A stretch of 64,000 nt of DNA from Ochotona curzoniae (GCF_017591425.1 NW_024465885.1:47735001-47799000), one strand, 5' to 3'. Shown: positions 43,635-56,283, numbered from the stretch's first letter. Numbers and translations: made by a program. Notes: generated by a model from the letters alone, not told the origin.

Positions 43635-44806
43635 AATATTCCTTGTGCTTTTTTGTGCTCAAGACACCTCCAAGTGTAAGAATGCAAATCCTCAAGACAC
43701 ACACACACAATTTTGTGCCACTTCCCCTCCCCTTCTCCCTTGGTCCTTGTCATTGTACTTTACCACATCAAGAAACCTTTTCCTTGAAAGATCAAACTTG
43801 GTAAGTAAATGTATTGGTGGGAGATTCAGGAATGCCCTGAGAAAAACTAGAAGCATATCAAGCAGACATTTCAACAGATGCCATCAAACCATTGTGCACT
43901 CCAGTTTTAGCAAATATCTTTGCTGTGTGCACCAATCCTAAACCATCACAAGGTAAGGAGTTTTCCGGTCCTAACACGCATTTTCTTCAAAAGCCCACTT
44001 TAAGCCAACACCTAAATCTAATGAACATCCCTGCCTGTCACAGGAGTGGCCTGCCTTACCACAGCAAATATGACACTCAATTTCTTCTTATTGATGATTA
44101 TTTCAGGAATTATTTTGGATTTCTGAATTCAACAGGTCAATATAGGATCTCATTTTGGGAGGTTACCTTGCAGAAAAATACGTTTTTGGTTGGGATGTTG
44201 AGTCTGATGGGACCTAAGAGTGAGAGAGGTTTATTGCTCTCAAGTGAGTAGTGCATGAGGCTCTCTGTGAAAGCAGGGCAAGCTCCTAAGCTGGTCTGAG
44301 AGTGGCTCTGGAGGGCAATAAAAGGAGGTGGACTTGGAGTCTTATGGCAGTTTGTGTGTGGGGCTGGAGTAAGACCCCCTGGGACCACTAACCCTCACAG
44401 ATGAAACCACCCTCTGATGCCAGAGCATGGCGTGCTTGTGATGTGGGCAATAAGTTTATTAATTTTTAATCCAGCTTCTTGTCTCCTGCAGAGATACAAA
44501 CACCAAGCGGAGGCAGGTATAGTTTGCAAACAGGAACAGAGTTTATTTGGCGGTGGGAGCAAACACGCGTTCAGGCCTGTGTGTAGGCTGCTCTCACAGA
44601 GACGCCCAATGGAGGCGGGCAATGAGTTTCCCACAAGCTAGGGAGACAGTCATAAGTTGGAGCATGTTCTACACTGGAACAAGACGAGACTGGTATTTCT
44701 GGATTGGGTCCCTGGTGGACAAACAGCGTTGAAGAAGCTTCATTGGAACTCAGATACAGGAGTGCCAGGCAAGATCCAAGGCAGAAAGAGAATGTAACTA
44801 ATTCAA
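43635..44806. other. unassigned; LTR-like pieces at 44.2-44.7 kb
   Basis: Two stretches ('gagagaggtttattgctctc' near 44221 and 'ggaacagagtttatttggcg' near 44535) look like antisense LTR R-regions (AATAAAC on the minus strand). I could not assemble a full element. Plus-strand open frames (108 and 119 codons) have no recognised domain. Confidence 0.3.
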
Positions 44807-44883
44807 CAGGTAAGTATGCACGTACACACACACACACACACACAGAGGCAACTACACACACAGACACACACAGACACAGGTAA

Positions 44884-44933
<50 letters not shown>

Positions 44934-45230
44934 CTACACAGACACAGAGGTAACTACACACACAGACACACACACACAGACAGACACAGGTAACTACACA
45001 CACACACACACAGAGCTAACTACACACACGCAGAGACACAGGTAACTACACACACACACACTCACACACACAGGCAACTACACACACAGACACACACAGA
45101 CACAGGTAAACACACATAGACACAGGTAACTACACACACAGACACACACATAGACAGACACAGGTAACTACACACACAGACACACACTCAGCTAACCACT
45201 ACACGCACACACACAACAGGTAAGTATGTG
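44807..45230. repeat. CA-rich array with repeated 'caggtaact' motif
   Basis: About 420 bp of (CA)n broken by roughly a dozen 'ggtaactacacac' or similar motifs at irregular 20-60 bp spacing, plus a pure (CA)n run at about 44886-44930. Both ends carry caggtaagta (44807-44816 and 45217-45226). Cys/Val-rich minus-strand frames are by-products. Confidence 0.95.
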
Positions 45231-46279
45231 TGCAACTTGTATATGTGCCTTAGAGTGTTCCTTCTCTAGAGAATGAAAATTTGTTACCTCTGATTGTGCT
45301 CAGAATGATGCATGTATTGGGGGAATTTAAGTGGTTTTGAACGAGCATTTTTGCAAAAGTATGGATTGGGCCGCAGCTTCGGTCCTTGCACATTTCATTT
45401 TCTGAGGGATCCTTCTCTCTGGTCAGCTTCCCTTTGATGTACAAATCTTTGCTATCCTGCTCATAGGCAGGTGACTGGGAAAGTCTGGCCCTGACTTTTC
45501 ACAGATGTCGCAAATATTGTCTCCCTGTAATGAGAGACTCATTCTAACGGCACACAGGCTATTGGATCCGTTCCAGATGGGTGACTGTCTAAATTATCTC
45601 CATGAGAGCACAGCCCCTAAGAACCATTGCCAGGTATATGGTCCACTATAAAACACAGCCTAAATTAACTTGGCCACAGTTTCAGCATCTGTGTTTAGCG
45701 CTGAAGCGACTATTGGCGCTGTAATATTTGCATAAACCATTGCCACCCATTTCGGGTGTTTAGATAGCTTATCTCTCCTTTCTCCCTGTAATTAGCCTTT
45801 TATTTCCATGCAATCCTTTCTATGGACCTGGCACCCTTCCTCTGGCACATGCTTGGTGCAGTCACTCCCTTTGTGCTTGACTGTGAGCTGAATGACTTGC
45901 TTGAGGCTACCTTGCAGACCGCCCAAGGCAGTGACCATGTATTTGGGAATAAATCATAGTTCTTATTTTTTTTTTCCTTCTCAATAAACTGTTTCTACCT
46001 GTTCAGGAACACAGGAAGTCCCTCCTCTCTCCAAGGTGTGTAAGGTTGCAGGGGCATCCCCCTGATTCAGCTGCCTGCTCCTCTGCGGTGGAAGATACAG
46101 CACAAACAGCTTCAGCACTTCCTGGGCCAACTCAGAGTTATGGAGAGCCTTCCCCTCCTTCAAGGTAATACTTTCTAGAGAAGGCACAGGGTAGAATACA
46201 TGTGTTTAAAAACATGAGTGGGCTGAAGCCTCCTGGGTAATACCTTATTCTCAGTCCCTTTACAGTGGGTACTGCTCTT
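45231..46279. other. no recognised feature
   Basis: About 1 kb with no supported repeat or exon; a T-run lies at 45966-45977. Confidence 0.35.
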
Positions 46280-46580
46280 GGCATCTGCTTTCACTTGCTC
46301 AGGATGCCACCACGAAAGGCCACAGCCCAGGGGACGGATGAAACAGAAGTTTATCTTCTTCTTGTCCTGGGGCCTGGAAAATCATGGTTGATGGGGTCAC
46401 TAGGTTGCTTGCCTCTGAGGATTCTTTCCTTGTCTGGCAGGGGCCACCTTGCCCCTGAACCCTCACAATGTGTCTTTCTGTGTGGGCGTGTCTCCTGATC
46501 TCCTCTTAAAAGGACAGCCAGTCATGTTAGGTCAGTTCCCATCCTTGTGACTTCACTTTGCTTCTCCAAACGTTCCAAGG
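46280..46580 (-). mobile_element. MaLR-type LTR, antisense
   Basis: 'cacttgctcaggatgccacc', 'acagaagtttatcttcttct', 'gtcctggggcctggaaaatc' and 'ctcttaaaaggacagccagt' follow an antisense MaLR layout ('acagaaatttatttctcac...ctataaggacaccagtc'). Confidence 0.45.
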
Positions 46581-47389
46581 TTCTGGGAGCTCTGCCCTCA
46601 GCCTAGCATCCTGGATTGTTAAGGCCTCGGTGGATTTGGAGTGGGGCACAAACGTGCAGTACGTAATGCCACATCTCTCTGTGGGGATATTTTTGCTGCT
46701 CACCATTGTCTGGGAATCCTGAAATCACCTGGATCTCCACCAATGGCTCTAATTGACAGCATACAGATCTGCCCTGGTTTGATCCTGTAGTCTGTTACCC
46801 TTCTAAGACCTCTATCCTTCTTGACAGTGTGGAGTTCTTCCCAACTTCTTCTGGGACCCTGAAATGCCCAGGAACAAAGTCTGAATTTCATATTTTTGTT
46901 TTATTTCCTGAGGTCTCAGGGAAACTGATACTGACTTTCTGTCGATTCATTGATCCACTGAAGAATGGCCATGGGCCTGCATGGACTTACTATCCAAGAG
47001 AGACTTTGGAAGACCCCAGAGAGCCAATATGTAGGTATCATTTCAACATTTTTACTTCTGCATTCAAAACCAATTCCTGTATAGGGATTCAGCTTACATG
47101 AGCACAGGTGTTTTGGAGGTTAGCACGATCTTGCCCTTGGATCTTGAAGGTTGGCCCAAGTCCTGTGACAGGGTGGAATAAGTTGCTAAACTGACTTGAT
47201 GCTTGGAATGTCCCTTATACTCTTTCTGAAGGGCTAGCCTTTTTTTTTTTTTGAAAGTCCAGGTACACTCCAGTTGTCCTGCGATCACCTTTATTTGTGT
47301 ATAAGGTCTTTGTTCTTCTGCCTCATGGTACAAAACTCCACAGCTTCTGTGGTTACATGATACCATGGTGCTATCCATAATCCCACCTT
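46581..47389. other. no recognised feature
   Basis: A 90-codon plus-strand frame (46829-47101) has a natural-looking composition but lacks clean splice sites; no family recognised. Confidence 0.3.
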
Positions 47390-47655
47390 GACTCTCAGTG
47401 TGGCTACATTTATAATCAAGGTGCTCCTTGGATGGGGCTGGTGAGGAAAAGAGACCTGAGCTAATACAGTTACTGTGTCTCGCCCTGGGATGCCCTCTGC
47501 TGTGCTACTGTGAGGACCTGCATCTGAGGCTGGCACCATAAACCTGGCCTTCTCAGCATCCAAGAGCTGTGAACCAAGTGAGCTGTAGTCCTTTATGAAC
47601 TACCCAGGCTCAGGCATTTTATGAGGGCAGCAGGAAAGTGACCTGAGACACCCAG
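47390..47655 (+). mobile_element. MaLR-type LTR, sense
   Basis: 'gaggctggcaccataaacct', 'gcatccaagagctgtgaacc', 'ctttatgaactacccaggct', 'caggcattttatgagggcag' and 'aaagtgacctgagaca' match the 3' end of a MaLR LTR, where the usual text is 'ataaactacccagtctcagg'. Confidence 0.6.
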
Positions 47656-48262
47656 CATGCACAGTGAAGTTAAAGATGACTCTTGCAAGCCCAGCAAAGG
47701 GCAAGATCCCTCCAAAGTCGTCTTCCTCATCACAGAGGATAATGTCTTGAAATCACCCTGCGGTATGTCAATCAAACCTCTTTGGCCAGAATGATCAACT
47801 CAAATCCTGTATGAGACAGTGAGTCTCTGGCATTTTTATCCTCCACACTGAAAGCCAGATATTCCAGATAGGAACAAGTGGTGTTCTGATAACCCTATGG
47901 GATGCATATTGATAGACTGATATTAACAGGGATAGATGTTTTTTTTTTTTTTTAAAATAAAGCCCATGCTTTTAGTCCATTTAGAAAACTCATTACATTT
48001 TGCCCTGTGGTTCAGCAATACTAAATTTTGTTACCTATCCCAATTTAATTTGCCTTACATTGAGAATTACACGAGGAAAAGTTGCTATGACAAAAGAGCA
48101 TAATGTTGATAGAGACAGGGGTGGCTCAATTATTCTCCTGAAAATAGTCCAGGAAAACAGCAGTCCTTCTAGGTTCCAAGTTTGCAAGACCAAGATTTCT
48201 TCTGCTTCTTCTTCTTTATTCTCCTTCCCTTTCCTCCCCATTCTCCTTCCTCTTCTTCTCTT
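47656..48262. other. no recognised feature
   Basis: Includes a T14 run at 47939-47952 and a CTT/CCTT-rich stretch at 48195-48262. Confidence 0.4.
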
Positions 48263-48498
48263 CATTTATTTATTTATTTTAAAGGCAGAGTTACAAAGGC
48301 AAACAGACATAAAGATGTATCTTCCGCCTCGTGGTTTACTCCATAAATTTCCACAACATCTGGACTGGGCGCGGCTGACACCAGGAGCCAGGAATTCCAC
48401 CCAAGGCTCCCAGATCAGAAGAGGAGCAGCTGGGATTCAAGCTGTCTCTCCATTAATGATGAAGACAGTCACTTAACTCTGCTACAGTGCCAGCTCCG
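48263..48498 (-). mobile_element. C-SINE, antisense, internally deleted
   Basis: 'catttatttatttattttaa', 'ggcagagttacaaaggcaaa', 'gacaccaggagccaggaatt' and 'gaggagcagctgggattcaa', ending at head 'ctacagtgccagctcc'. The central part is shortened. Confidence 0.88.
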
Positions 48499-48834
48499 GG
48501 AACCTTTTCTCTGGGGACAGCTGGTCTCTGCTGGAGTCTGGGATCAGTACACTCACACGAGATTGACTTCTAGCAATGAAAGTGTCATGATTGTGCTTGA
48601 ATTATAGGACTCCTTATCAATGCATCCGCTAGATTTTTTTTTTTTTGTATCAGAAATTCAGAGCTGTGTGCTCATTAAGGGATCCCTGTGCATTTCCCTG
48701 CCCTTTGTTTGTCTTCTGGAGTACATACCTATTGCCAGGGCTTGCATTGTTTTCAGGAAATGACTGTGTTTCTTGCTGAACAGGATAGGGACAGCTTCAT
48801 GTCCTCCCTGAAGTATCAAAACAGACACAAGTAG

Positions 48835-49095
48835 CTTATGCACGCACACGCATGCACGATCATGCATGCGTTCTTTCACACACATGCATTCACACTCCGA
48901 CCTACACACAATCCTCACAGGGGCACTCCTCATGCACACCCTCTCTTGCACACTGTCTCATACACATACTGTCAGGCAGACACAATTCTGTCACATACAT
49001 GTGCCAACATGCTCATGCACTCATATACATGAGCTCCATCCTTCTCCCTCTCCCCCACGTTCACTCATCCACACTCTTACATACATTCATATGCA
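48835..49095. repeat. CA/CATA-rich low-complexity DNA
   Basis: Decayed CA-type repeat with many 'cacacatgcattcacac'-like units. It accounts for the His/Thr-rich plus-strand frames. Confidence 0.75.
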
Positions 49096-51209
49096 ACATG
49101 GGAAACCTCTAGTGGTTGATGAGCCCATTTTATGTGTATTCTTAATCCATGCAGCTTCTTGTTCCCTTGTTACCCAGCTCAGAATATAATATACCAACTA
49201 CAACTTGGATAGCTTAGAAGAAGACGAAACTATCCTCTTGGCTTTGCTGAAAATATAATTCTGCTTCCATGTAATTGTGTTTTCGTGAGTCCTGTGTCTT
49301 CTCCAGAAGAGAGATGGAAGGGTTTGGGGGCTGGAGTGAAGACATCCAAACCTAGGTCAGCTGACTTGCTCTTGGCTTCTCCCCTGCATCCAGACTTAAC
49401 TACACCGGTGAAGCTTATGCCTTCCTTTGTACTTACAACTGAAATATAGCATCATGTGTAAGGCCTGACACAGCTCTTTGGGGGCTCACTGAACGAATCC
49501 CTTACCAGTTTGGGATGGAAGCTTAAAATGCTTGGTCCTCTGTTTTCCCTGAAACAGTCACCGGGAGGCCTTCCAAAATGTAGCTCTGGAAAGTCTGAGG
49601 GCTGCTCTAAAGTAGTAAAATTTCTCATCCTTTGGATAATCATGCAGCCAATTATAGGGAAATGCTTTATACTGAGCTTAACTGCTCCTTTCTATGTGTG
49701 CAAATGGTTACATTATGTAATTTACTCTTGGTAGACTATGAAAGAGGACATTTAATTCAAACAAATGGACACAATTTTATTCTCAAAATTGAAAATATTT
49801 CTGGTAGTTGAACAAATAAGATTTATGTGATGTGTATTTAATTTCCTCTATTAATGTTAGACTCTTCATTTTGGCTTTCTGTAAGAACCTGATTTAAAGA
49901 CCTAAGGACTCAGCTACTTCCCATTGTGATTATGACTCATTAGTAAATTACTTTCTATTAATATTTTCTGGGTTGGTTCCCATCCCATGAATGACCATAT
50001 TCTGTTTTTAATCATCTATGATTGCATCATATATTGTGAACCTCTCGGAAAAACACTTTTTTTGCCAAATCATTAGAGGATATATCTTTATCAAGAATTG
50101 CTCTAATTATGTGAGGGAAAACCAGCAAGAAAATGTCAATAAATGCTTACTACTTACATCATTACCCCAAGTTTCATTCACCTGCAGGCTGCAAAAGCAT
50201 TATTTCCAAAGATGCATGGAAATACATTTAAGACATTATTTTTATTTTGAAGCCAAAAAGTGAAATTCATGCAGTTTTTCATAACAAAATTTCACATTTT
50301 GGAGATTCCCTTGTGTTTATGGTTTCAAACTTTTTCACTGAACCTAAATTGAAATTTTAATTATATTTTTATAAACTTTTTGAGATTCTTTATGTATAAA
50401 TGAAAGAAAAAGTTCCCTTTTTATGCATAACCTGCTAATAAATGTTTCTGTCTCACTGTATTGAAGTGAATTAACAGAATACTGAATGAAGAAAAGCAAC
50501 TACTTATTGAGTATCCACTGACTACTCTTACTGTGCAAGCTCATTATTCTGTATCAAACTGTTCTAACAGACCGGTCATTCCTCCTTGTTCCTTCTGGTG
50601 CTGGGTCAGCAGCTTATAGATTGTCTAGGACAACTTTGATTTTGACAATGCCAGTGCTGAGTTGTTGGTACAGAGATTGCATAGCTTGCGTGTCCTAAAT
50701 ACTATATTTTACAGAAAACGTTTGCCAGCTCCTGGCTCACACGCAATTCACGGGCTCTGGAATGGATATGAGCCACTGTATATCCCAGAGTTCATGTAAT
50801 GATAAAAGACCTCCAGACACGATGTTCACGTGTATAAATCTCAACCCAAGGTAGACCATGTTCTCTGCCTTGGTGTATGTTCCCGATTCCTTCAGGTTGA
50901 TTTTGAGTTAAACCAAGAAATGAATGTCTGTTTTTAACTGTCACGAGTACATGGGGGTTCTTAAGATTATACAACATAAATATTATCAGATGGCAGTAAA
51001 TGTTTTAGGATTTAATTCTGTGTCCATCTGGGACCAGAACAGGTGCGAGTTTTGAAGTATGCTTCTAGCACAGGTTTTGAATGCCTTGAGGCATGGCCAG
51101 ATGAACTGATGCTGGCTTTGATGAGAAACTCAGAAGTCCCCCATGATGCCCTCAACACCCTCTTTTCCACCCTCATACAAACTTAACCTGATAAAAATGG
51201 CTTATTGCT
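49096..51209. other. AT-rich single-copy-looking DNA with a short L2 trace
   Basis: Over 2 kb almost free of recognised repeats, unusual in this window. A faint antisense L2/MIR-type trace ('ctacttattgagtatccact') lies near 50495-50570. No exon is evident. Confidence 0.4.
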
Positions 51210-51489
51210 GGGGCCAGTGGTGTGATGCAGTGATTTACGACTCTGCCTGCAATGACAGCATTCCGTATGGGTGCTCCACTTCTGATACAGTTCCCTTCTA
51301 ATGGCCTGGGGAAGCAGCAGAGGATGGCACCTGCTCTGGCCTGTGAGACTGAATGACGCTCCTGGCGCCCTTTCTTTGGCCAGGCTGTTTTGGCCAGCTT
51401 AGGAATCTCTCTGTCTCTTTCTCTTCAACTCTCATTCTTTCTCTATAACTGCCTTTCAAATAAATAAATAAATAAATAAATAAATAAAT
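51210..51489 (+). mobile_element. C-SINE, sense, with (AAAT)n tail
   Basis: Head 'ggggccagtggtgtgatgca', then 'ctccacttctgatacagttc', 'ggggaagcagcagaggatgg', the CT-rich run and 'tgcctttcaaataaataaat' extending to seven or more AAAT units. Confidence 0.93.
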
Positions 51490-52579
51490 AGTTCATGCCT
51501 ACGTTTGTATTCTACCACTTTTCAGATTTCTCCCTGTGAAAAAAGCATATTGATTTTTTTTTGCTGCTGCTGCCTTGTAAATGAGCCTGACACACACAAA
51601 AAAATTCTAGAACAAAATGATTTTTCTGTCTTTTAAATAATTTATAAGTGAGCTCATTAGGGGCACACATTTTATGTTACATGCTGCATGGTAGTAAAGC
51701 CTGTGAGTTTCAAAGGGGGTTGGGAAAAGCAGATATTACAGAGACTTGAATCAGTTTGCTGCGAGGGAAAGAGAGGCTTGATCCCACTGGCTTTCTGGAG
51801 ACCAGAGTGTGTGCAGCTGGTGCAATGACTGACTTCTGTCTCCTGCTTCCTCAGAGAGCAGTGAGGACACCTGTGGAGGGATGAGGGCCAGGGGACACCT
51901 GTGGAGGGATGAGGGCGAGGATGACCTGGCCTGCGGGGCAAGGCCTGTCCGAAGAGTTTGAAAGAGTCGTGAAGGTGATTGGGGGAAATTCTGTCTAGAC
52001 AGAATCACAGCCACCTGCTTTTGGAAGGTGGGCTGTGCATGTACAAGAGCCTCATCTTTAAAACTTTCTGCTCTTCTTATATAATTCTGCTTCTCACATT
52101 TGCTGATTTTTGAAATAGTAGTTACTTGCTCTTAGTGGAAAATATAGAACACAAATGTAGAAACACAGACATAAGCATTATTTTTTTGTGGCACTATATT
52201 TTAACCTTTTAAAATGCATACATATTATTGTTTTGTATAAAACTGGGTCATCTGATTGTTTTATATGCCTATTTTTAAGCGTTTCACTATGCCCTAGAAA
52301 GTCTTCTAGGTTGTTAAATGCATGTTACACATGAACAGGAGTTGAAATACACCTAGAGAAATCAAGGCAGTCCTGGTGGAGGTACATTTACAAGCCACTG
52401 ACTGCCAGCAGCCACCACATGTGCACATCTTGTAGATCCAAGAGCAAATAAACAAGCATGTGTGGCAACAAACCAACCCGACCAACGAGCGAGCGAACGG
52501 AGCGTTTTGATGATGCCCAGAGTTTTTGTGAATGGACATCTGTATTTTACTTTTTCAAATACATTTTGTTTAAGAATTT
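51490..52579. other. no recognised gene; small GC-rich duplication
   Basis: 51863-51915 carries a 28-bp direct repeat ('ggacacctgtggagggatga' twice). The rest is AT-rich and unrecognised. Confidence 0.4.
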
Positions 52580-52810
52580 TGTATTCTTTAAAAATTTTAT
52601 TACAATGACAGAGAGAAAGAGAGAAAGGATTGTCCACCCACTGGCTTATGCCCCAGATGCTCACAGCTGCCATAGCTAGACCGGCTGAATACAGAAGCCT
52701 GTACTTCAGTTTGATTCTCCGAAGTGGGTTACAGCAATCCAGCAGCACGGGCCATCTCCTGCTGTCTCCCAAGGCATGCATGAGCTGGAAGTGTGTCACA
52801 GGCAGGTTGT
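52580..52810 (-). mobile_element. C-SINE, antisense, truncated
   Basis: 'ttaaaaattttattacaatg', GA-rich run, 'ttgtccacccactggcttat', 'gccatctcctgctgtctccc' and 'gcatgcatgagctggaagtg', ending at 'cacaggcaggtt'. Confidence 0.8.
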
Positions 52811-53255
52811 AAAAAAGAAAATAATAAGTAACAACTCGACTTGAGAGAAGTGCAGGGTTGCACAGGTGCCAAGGCCTGAAACCTAGATGGAGGCTTGTTG
52901 GCGAGGGTCTGCAGTTGGGCGGCGGTCCACACTGAACCGTGTGCTTCGGACATATCCTCGAGCTAGTTGCATACTGACTTCTGCACTTGGGTCACACTAT
53001 CGCTTCCTGATCATAAAGCATTGGGTGGTTAACATTAATATGGACATGGCTATCAAAGTGTATTGTACATGGATTCCTGTAATTTGATTCTCCAAGCAGT
53101 TCAGTTAAAGAAGATTGAGGCAGTGAGCCTTCTGGGAGAAAGGGAGCTTCTGTCTGGCTCACTACTTTCCCATCTTTATTGTGTGTCTGTCTCATTTCTT
53201 GTTTTCTCGGTTGCACATTTCCCCCTTCTGTAGCCCTAATCCCGTGCACAAATGT

Positions 53256-53342
53256 GGTAAAGCTGGAGCAGAAGTGGAGCTGGGACTTGCACACAATCAC
53301 TCTAATATGCGACACTGCAGCCAACCTTGCTCCCAACTGCAC
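53256..53342 (-). mobile_element. C-SINE head fragment, antisense
   Basis: Only the 5' part is present: 'gagcagaagtggagctggga', 'cttgcacacaatcactct' and 'gcgacactgcagccaacctt'. The tail half is missing. Confidence 0.55.
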
Positions 53343-54011
53343 TTTAAATGCATGCTTGCCCTCTCGCTGCAGTGCAAGGTCTGGCAGGAGTCAACTCCCA
53401 CGTGGCTTCTGTGGTCAGGCTGGGTTGCCTCCTTGTGAAGCTGCCAGCGACAGCCCACTGTCGGCCTTGCCAAGGCTCTGGTGGCTCCTGGCAGGCTTTG
53501 GGGTTCCTTGCCTTGTCAGAGAACCCCGAGTCTTTGCTTTCACCTCTGCCTGGATTCTCCCTGTGTGCCTCTAGAATATTTAATGACATTGGCAATTTTC
53601 CAGGGCACAATCCTTCTCCTTTTAACTCACTTGGAGAGATTTTACATATTTCTAACAGATTCAGAATTCTTCCTTCTTTATGGTAATATTTGCAGTTCAT
53701 TTTGAAACTTTTGACACTTAAGTTGTCAGTAAGTTTATCTGGATCATTTCAATCTGTTCTCTCTTATTGTCTGGTAAATCGGGGTTATATTTCTGATGAT
53801 ATGACTGTGCAGGCTTCGTTTTCCTCTTTGTTTTGTTGTGATAAGGAAAAGGCATTTGGTAAGAAGATGCAGAGTGGAACTTATAAAAGTAGCACATGTG
53901 TTTCCTAGGTTCCAGGAAAAATGTTTCTAATGTTTGAACATTTGTGATTCTAAGATCTGCCTCATCAAGGAAAAAAAATGTTTCCTGATATTGCTAATTT
54001 TATGCCATCTT
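53343..54011. other. no recognised feature
   Basis: 53.35-53.70 kb is open in several frames on both strands (112-131 codons) without a recognised domain; 53.7-54.0 kb is AT-rich. Confidence 0.3.
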
Positions 54012-54341
54012 TTTAAAGAAGGATTGATTTATTTCTTTGAAAGGTAGAATATTAGTGAGAGAGGGAGGAGAGAGAGAAAGAGAGAGAGAGAGAGGTCTTC
54101 CATTTGCTGGCTTACTCTCCAGATGGGCATGGCAACCAGGACTGGGCCAGGCTGCAGCCAGGAGTCAGGAGCCCATGTGTGCGCCAGGGGCCCTGGGACT
54201 TGAACCATTTCTTGCTGCCTTCCCAGATACATCAACAGGGAGTCGGATCAGAATTGGAGCAGCTGTACTTGGACTTGAGCTCATATGGGATGCTGTTGCC
54301 ACAGGCCACGGTTTAACGTGCTGTGCCACAGGGCAGGCTCT
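54012..54341 (-). mobile_element. C-SINE, antisense
   Basis: 'ttaaagaaggattgatttat', GA-rich run, 'cttactctccagatgggcat', 'ccaggagtcaggagcccatg', 'agaattggagcagctgtact' and head 'gctgtgccacagggcaggct'. Confidence 0.92.
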
Positions 54342-54851
54342 GCCATGACTTTTTTTTTTAATAAATGAACATTGGATTTATCAAATATTTTACAACACTT
54401 ATGGAGATAGTTAAAATTTCTCTTTAATCTGCTAATGTGGTCAATTACATTAGCAAGCATTCAATTTTAAAGCATAATGTTATTTCCTTAAATAAAACAA
54501 TCTGTTCAAAAAGTATTACAAATAAGTGATTTTTTCATTGGAAGTATTAATAAAATAAAGGAAATTTTAAAACAAGTGATTTTATTTGCTGCGTAGCAGT
54601 ACTTTGCTGCAGAAGTGCTTTTCAGTCCTCTGGGATTTAATTAACATACAGCGCTGATTTCATAGTTTGGGGTTGGGGCTCAGGACCCAGCATCCAGTTC
54701 CCATGTGATACTGATGCACATATGTGAACCACACTGTATAAAGCACCATTACAGAGACAACAAAGTTAATGCACATCACCACTTATTATAAATGCAGTGT
54801 TTTAGAAAATGGGCTCTTAAGTGATTGGGTTTGTCCTTGAATCTTCTCCTG
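54342..54851. other. AT-rich DNA, no recognised feature
   Basis: About 500 bases, mostly AT-rich, between two C-SINEs of opposite orientation. Confidence 0.4.
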
Positions 54852-55115
54852 GGGTTGGCATTGTGGCACAGTGGATGAAGCCACTACCTGTGATGCTGGC
54901 ACCCTCTGTGGGTACTAGTTCCATTCCTGGTGTCTCCACTTTTGATTAGCATGGAAAAGCAACGGAAAATGGTCCAAGTACCCATGTGGGAGACCCAGAT
55001 GGAGTTCTGGGCTCCCTGGATTCAGCCTGGTTCAACTCTGGCTGTTGTGCCCATTTGGGGCGTGAACCAGTGGATGAGAGAGATTTGTCCTCTCTCCCCA
55101 TCTTCTCTAATTTGC
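54852..55115 (+). mobile_element. C-SINE, sense
   Basis: Head 'ggggttggcattgtggcaca', 'gtgatgctggcaccctctg', 'ccatgtgggagacccagatg' and 'ggcgtgaaccagtggatgag', then a short CT-rich end; the A-tail is missing. Confidence 0.92.
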
Positions 55116-56163
55116 TGCATTTGGAATGGGCACATGGAAGACTTAAAACCTGGCATCAGTGCTTCTGAGGAGCACAGGATTGCTCACCCCTGCTAGAGTT
55201 TCTCTAACAACCCTCCAAACTTGAGTCTGTCTGTTGACACTCTACAGTAGATTTCTGCTGCAGCATCATTTAGCTCAGATCAGAACAGCACGTATCCACG
55301 CATTTGCTGCTCCTTGGTATCACAGAACTCACAGCTCCGCACTGGCTCTGAGGTAGAGACTCTCCTTGGTCTCCTGGCCACCTGCATCCCTCACTCCATC
55401 TTGCAAACATTGATGACAGTCGAAGGCGCCCATGCTTTGATATCTTCTAGAATTCCCTGACTGCCAGCTTGAAAAGCCCTTTGGTTGTTAAGGGAGTATG
55501 GGATTCCATTGCCTCCATTCCCCAAACCAGGCTAATGTTGTAATTTTAAGCTCAGTGGTGTTGAGGAGCACACTTCCTTTGAGGAGACGAGGTTTTCATC
55601 ATACTCTGAGGTGCTGAGGCCTGCTATAGGAAGACTTTGTGAATTCCCATTTGGGCATTCTGCCTATAGCACCATCCAAGCGACAAGTTGCTCCCTCTTT
55701 TCCTCTTCTGTTTTGAAAGTGCGTATTCCTCCACAGTAAGTGTATACTGCTGTGCTGATGTTTTCAACTCCGAGTTCGGACTACTGTGTCAGGTTCACTG
55801 GAGTAAATGTGTCCCAAGGCAGTAAGAATGAAAGTGCCTGTAACAGAGCAGATGACAAACTCAGTAATTAAGACTGTCACTGCTCTGTGGACTAACCCGT
55901 ACAGTCTGCAGGGGAGGTCAAACTGACGAGGTTTCAGCTTTCCTGCTTAATCTTAAAGCTCCATTTGTACACCATTTTGTCAGTATACCAGGGATATCAT
56001 CCTTTTTGGAGAAATGGTCACTTCTAGATTATTTCTTATTAATTTCATTCAAACTAGTGAGCTTACTGGCACTGCTTATTAACAAGTGATTCATGAGGTC
56101 AGCTAAGCCCTGAGAGAACATTGTCTGTCAAGAGTTAAACTGTTCTTTCTTTATTCCTAGATG
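55116..56163. other. no recognised feature
   Basis: About 1 kb with no repeat, RNA gene or exon that I can support. Confidence 0.35.
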
Positions 56164-56283
56164 GGTCTTGGCAGGTGCTTGGTGGGGGGTCTTGGCAGGT
56201 GCTTGGTGGGGGGTCTTGGCAGGTGCTTGGTGGGGGGTCTTGGCAGGTGCTTGGTGGGGGGTCTCGGCAGGTGCTTGGTGGGT
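56164..56283. repeat. 24-bp minisatellite, 5 copies
   Basis: Unit ggtcttggcaggtgcttgg plus tgggg, repeated five times and nearly identical (one t-to-c change in the last unit). It is G-rich on the plus strand and a multiple of three, so all frames stay open with 8-residue repeats. Confidence 0.97.

Noticed and set aside
44571..45009. Cys/Val-rich minus-strand peptides resembling small secreted proteins
   Set aside because: They are translations of the CA-rich array.
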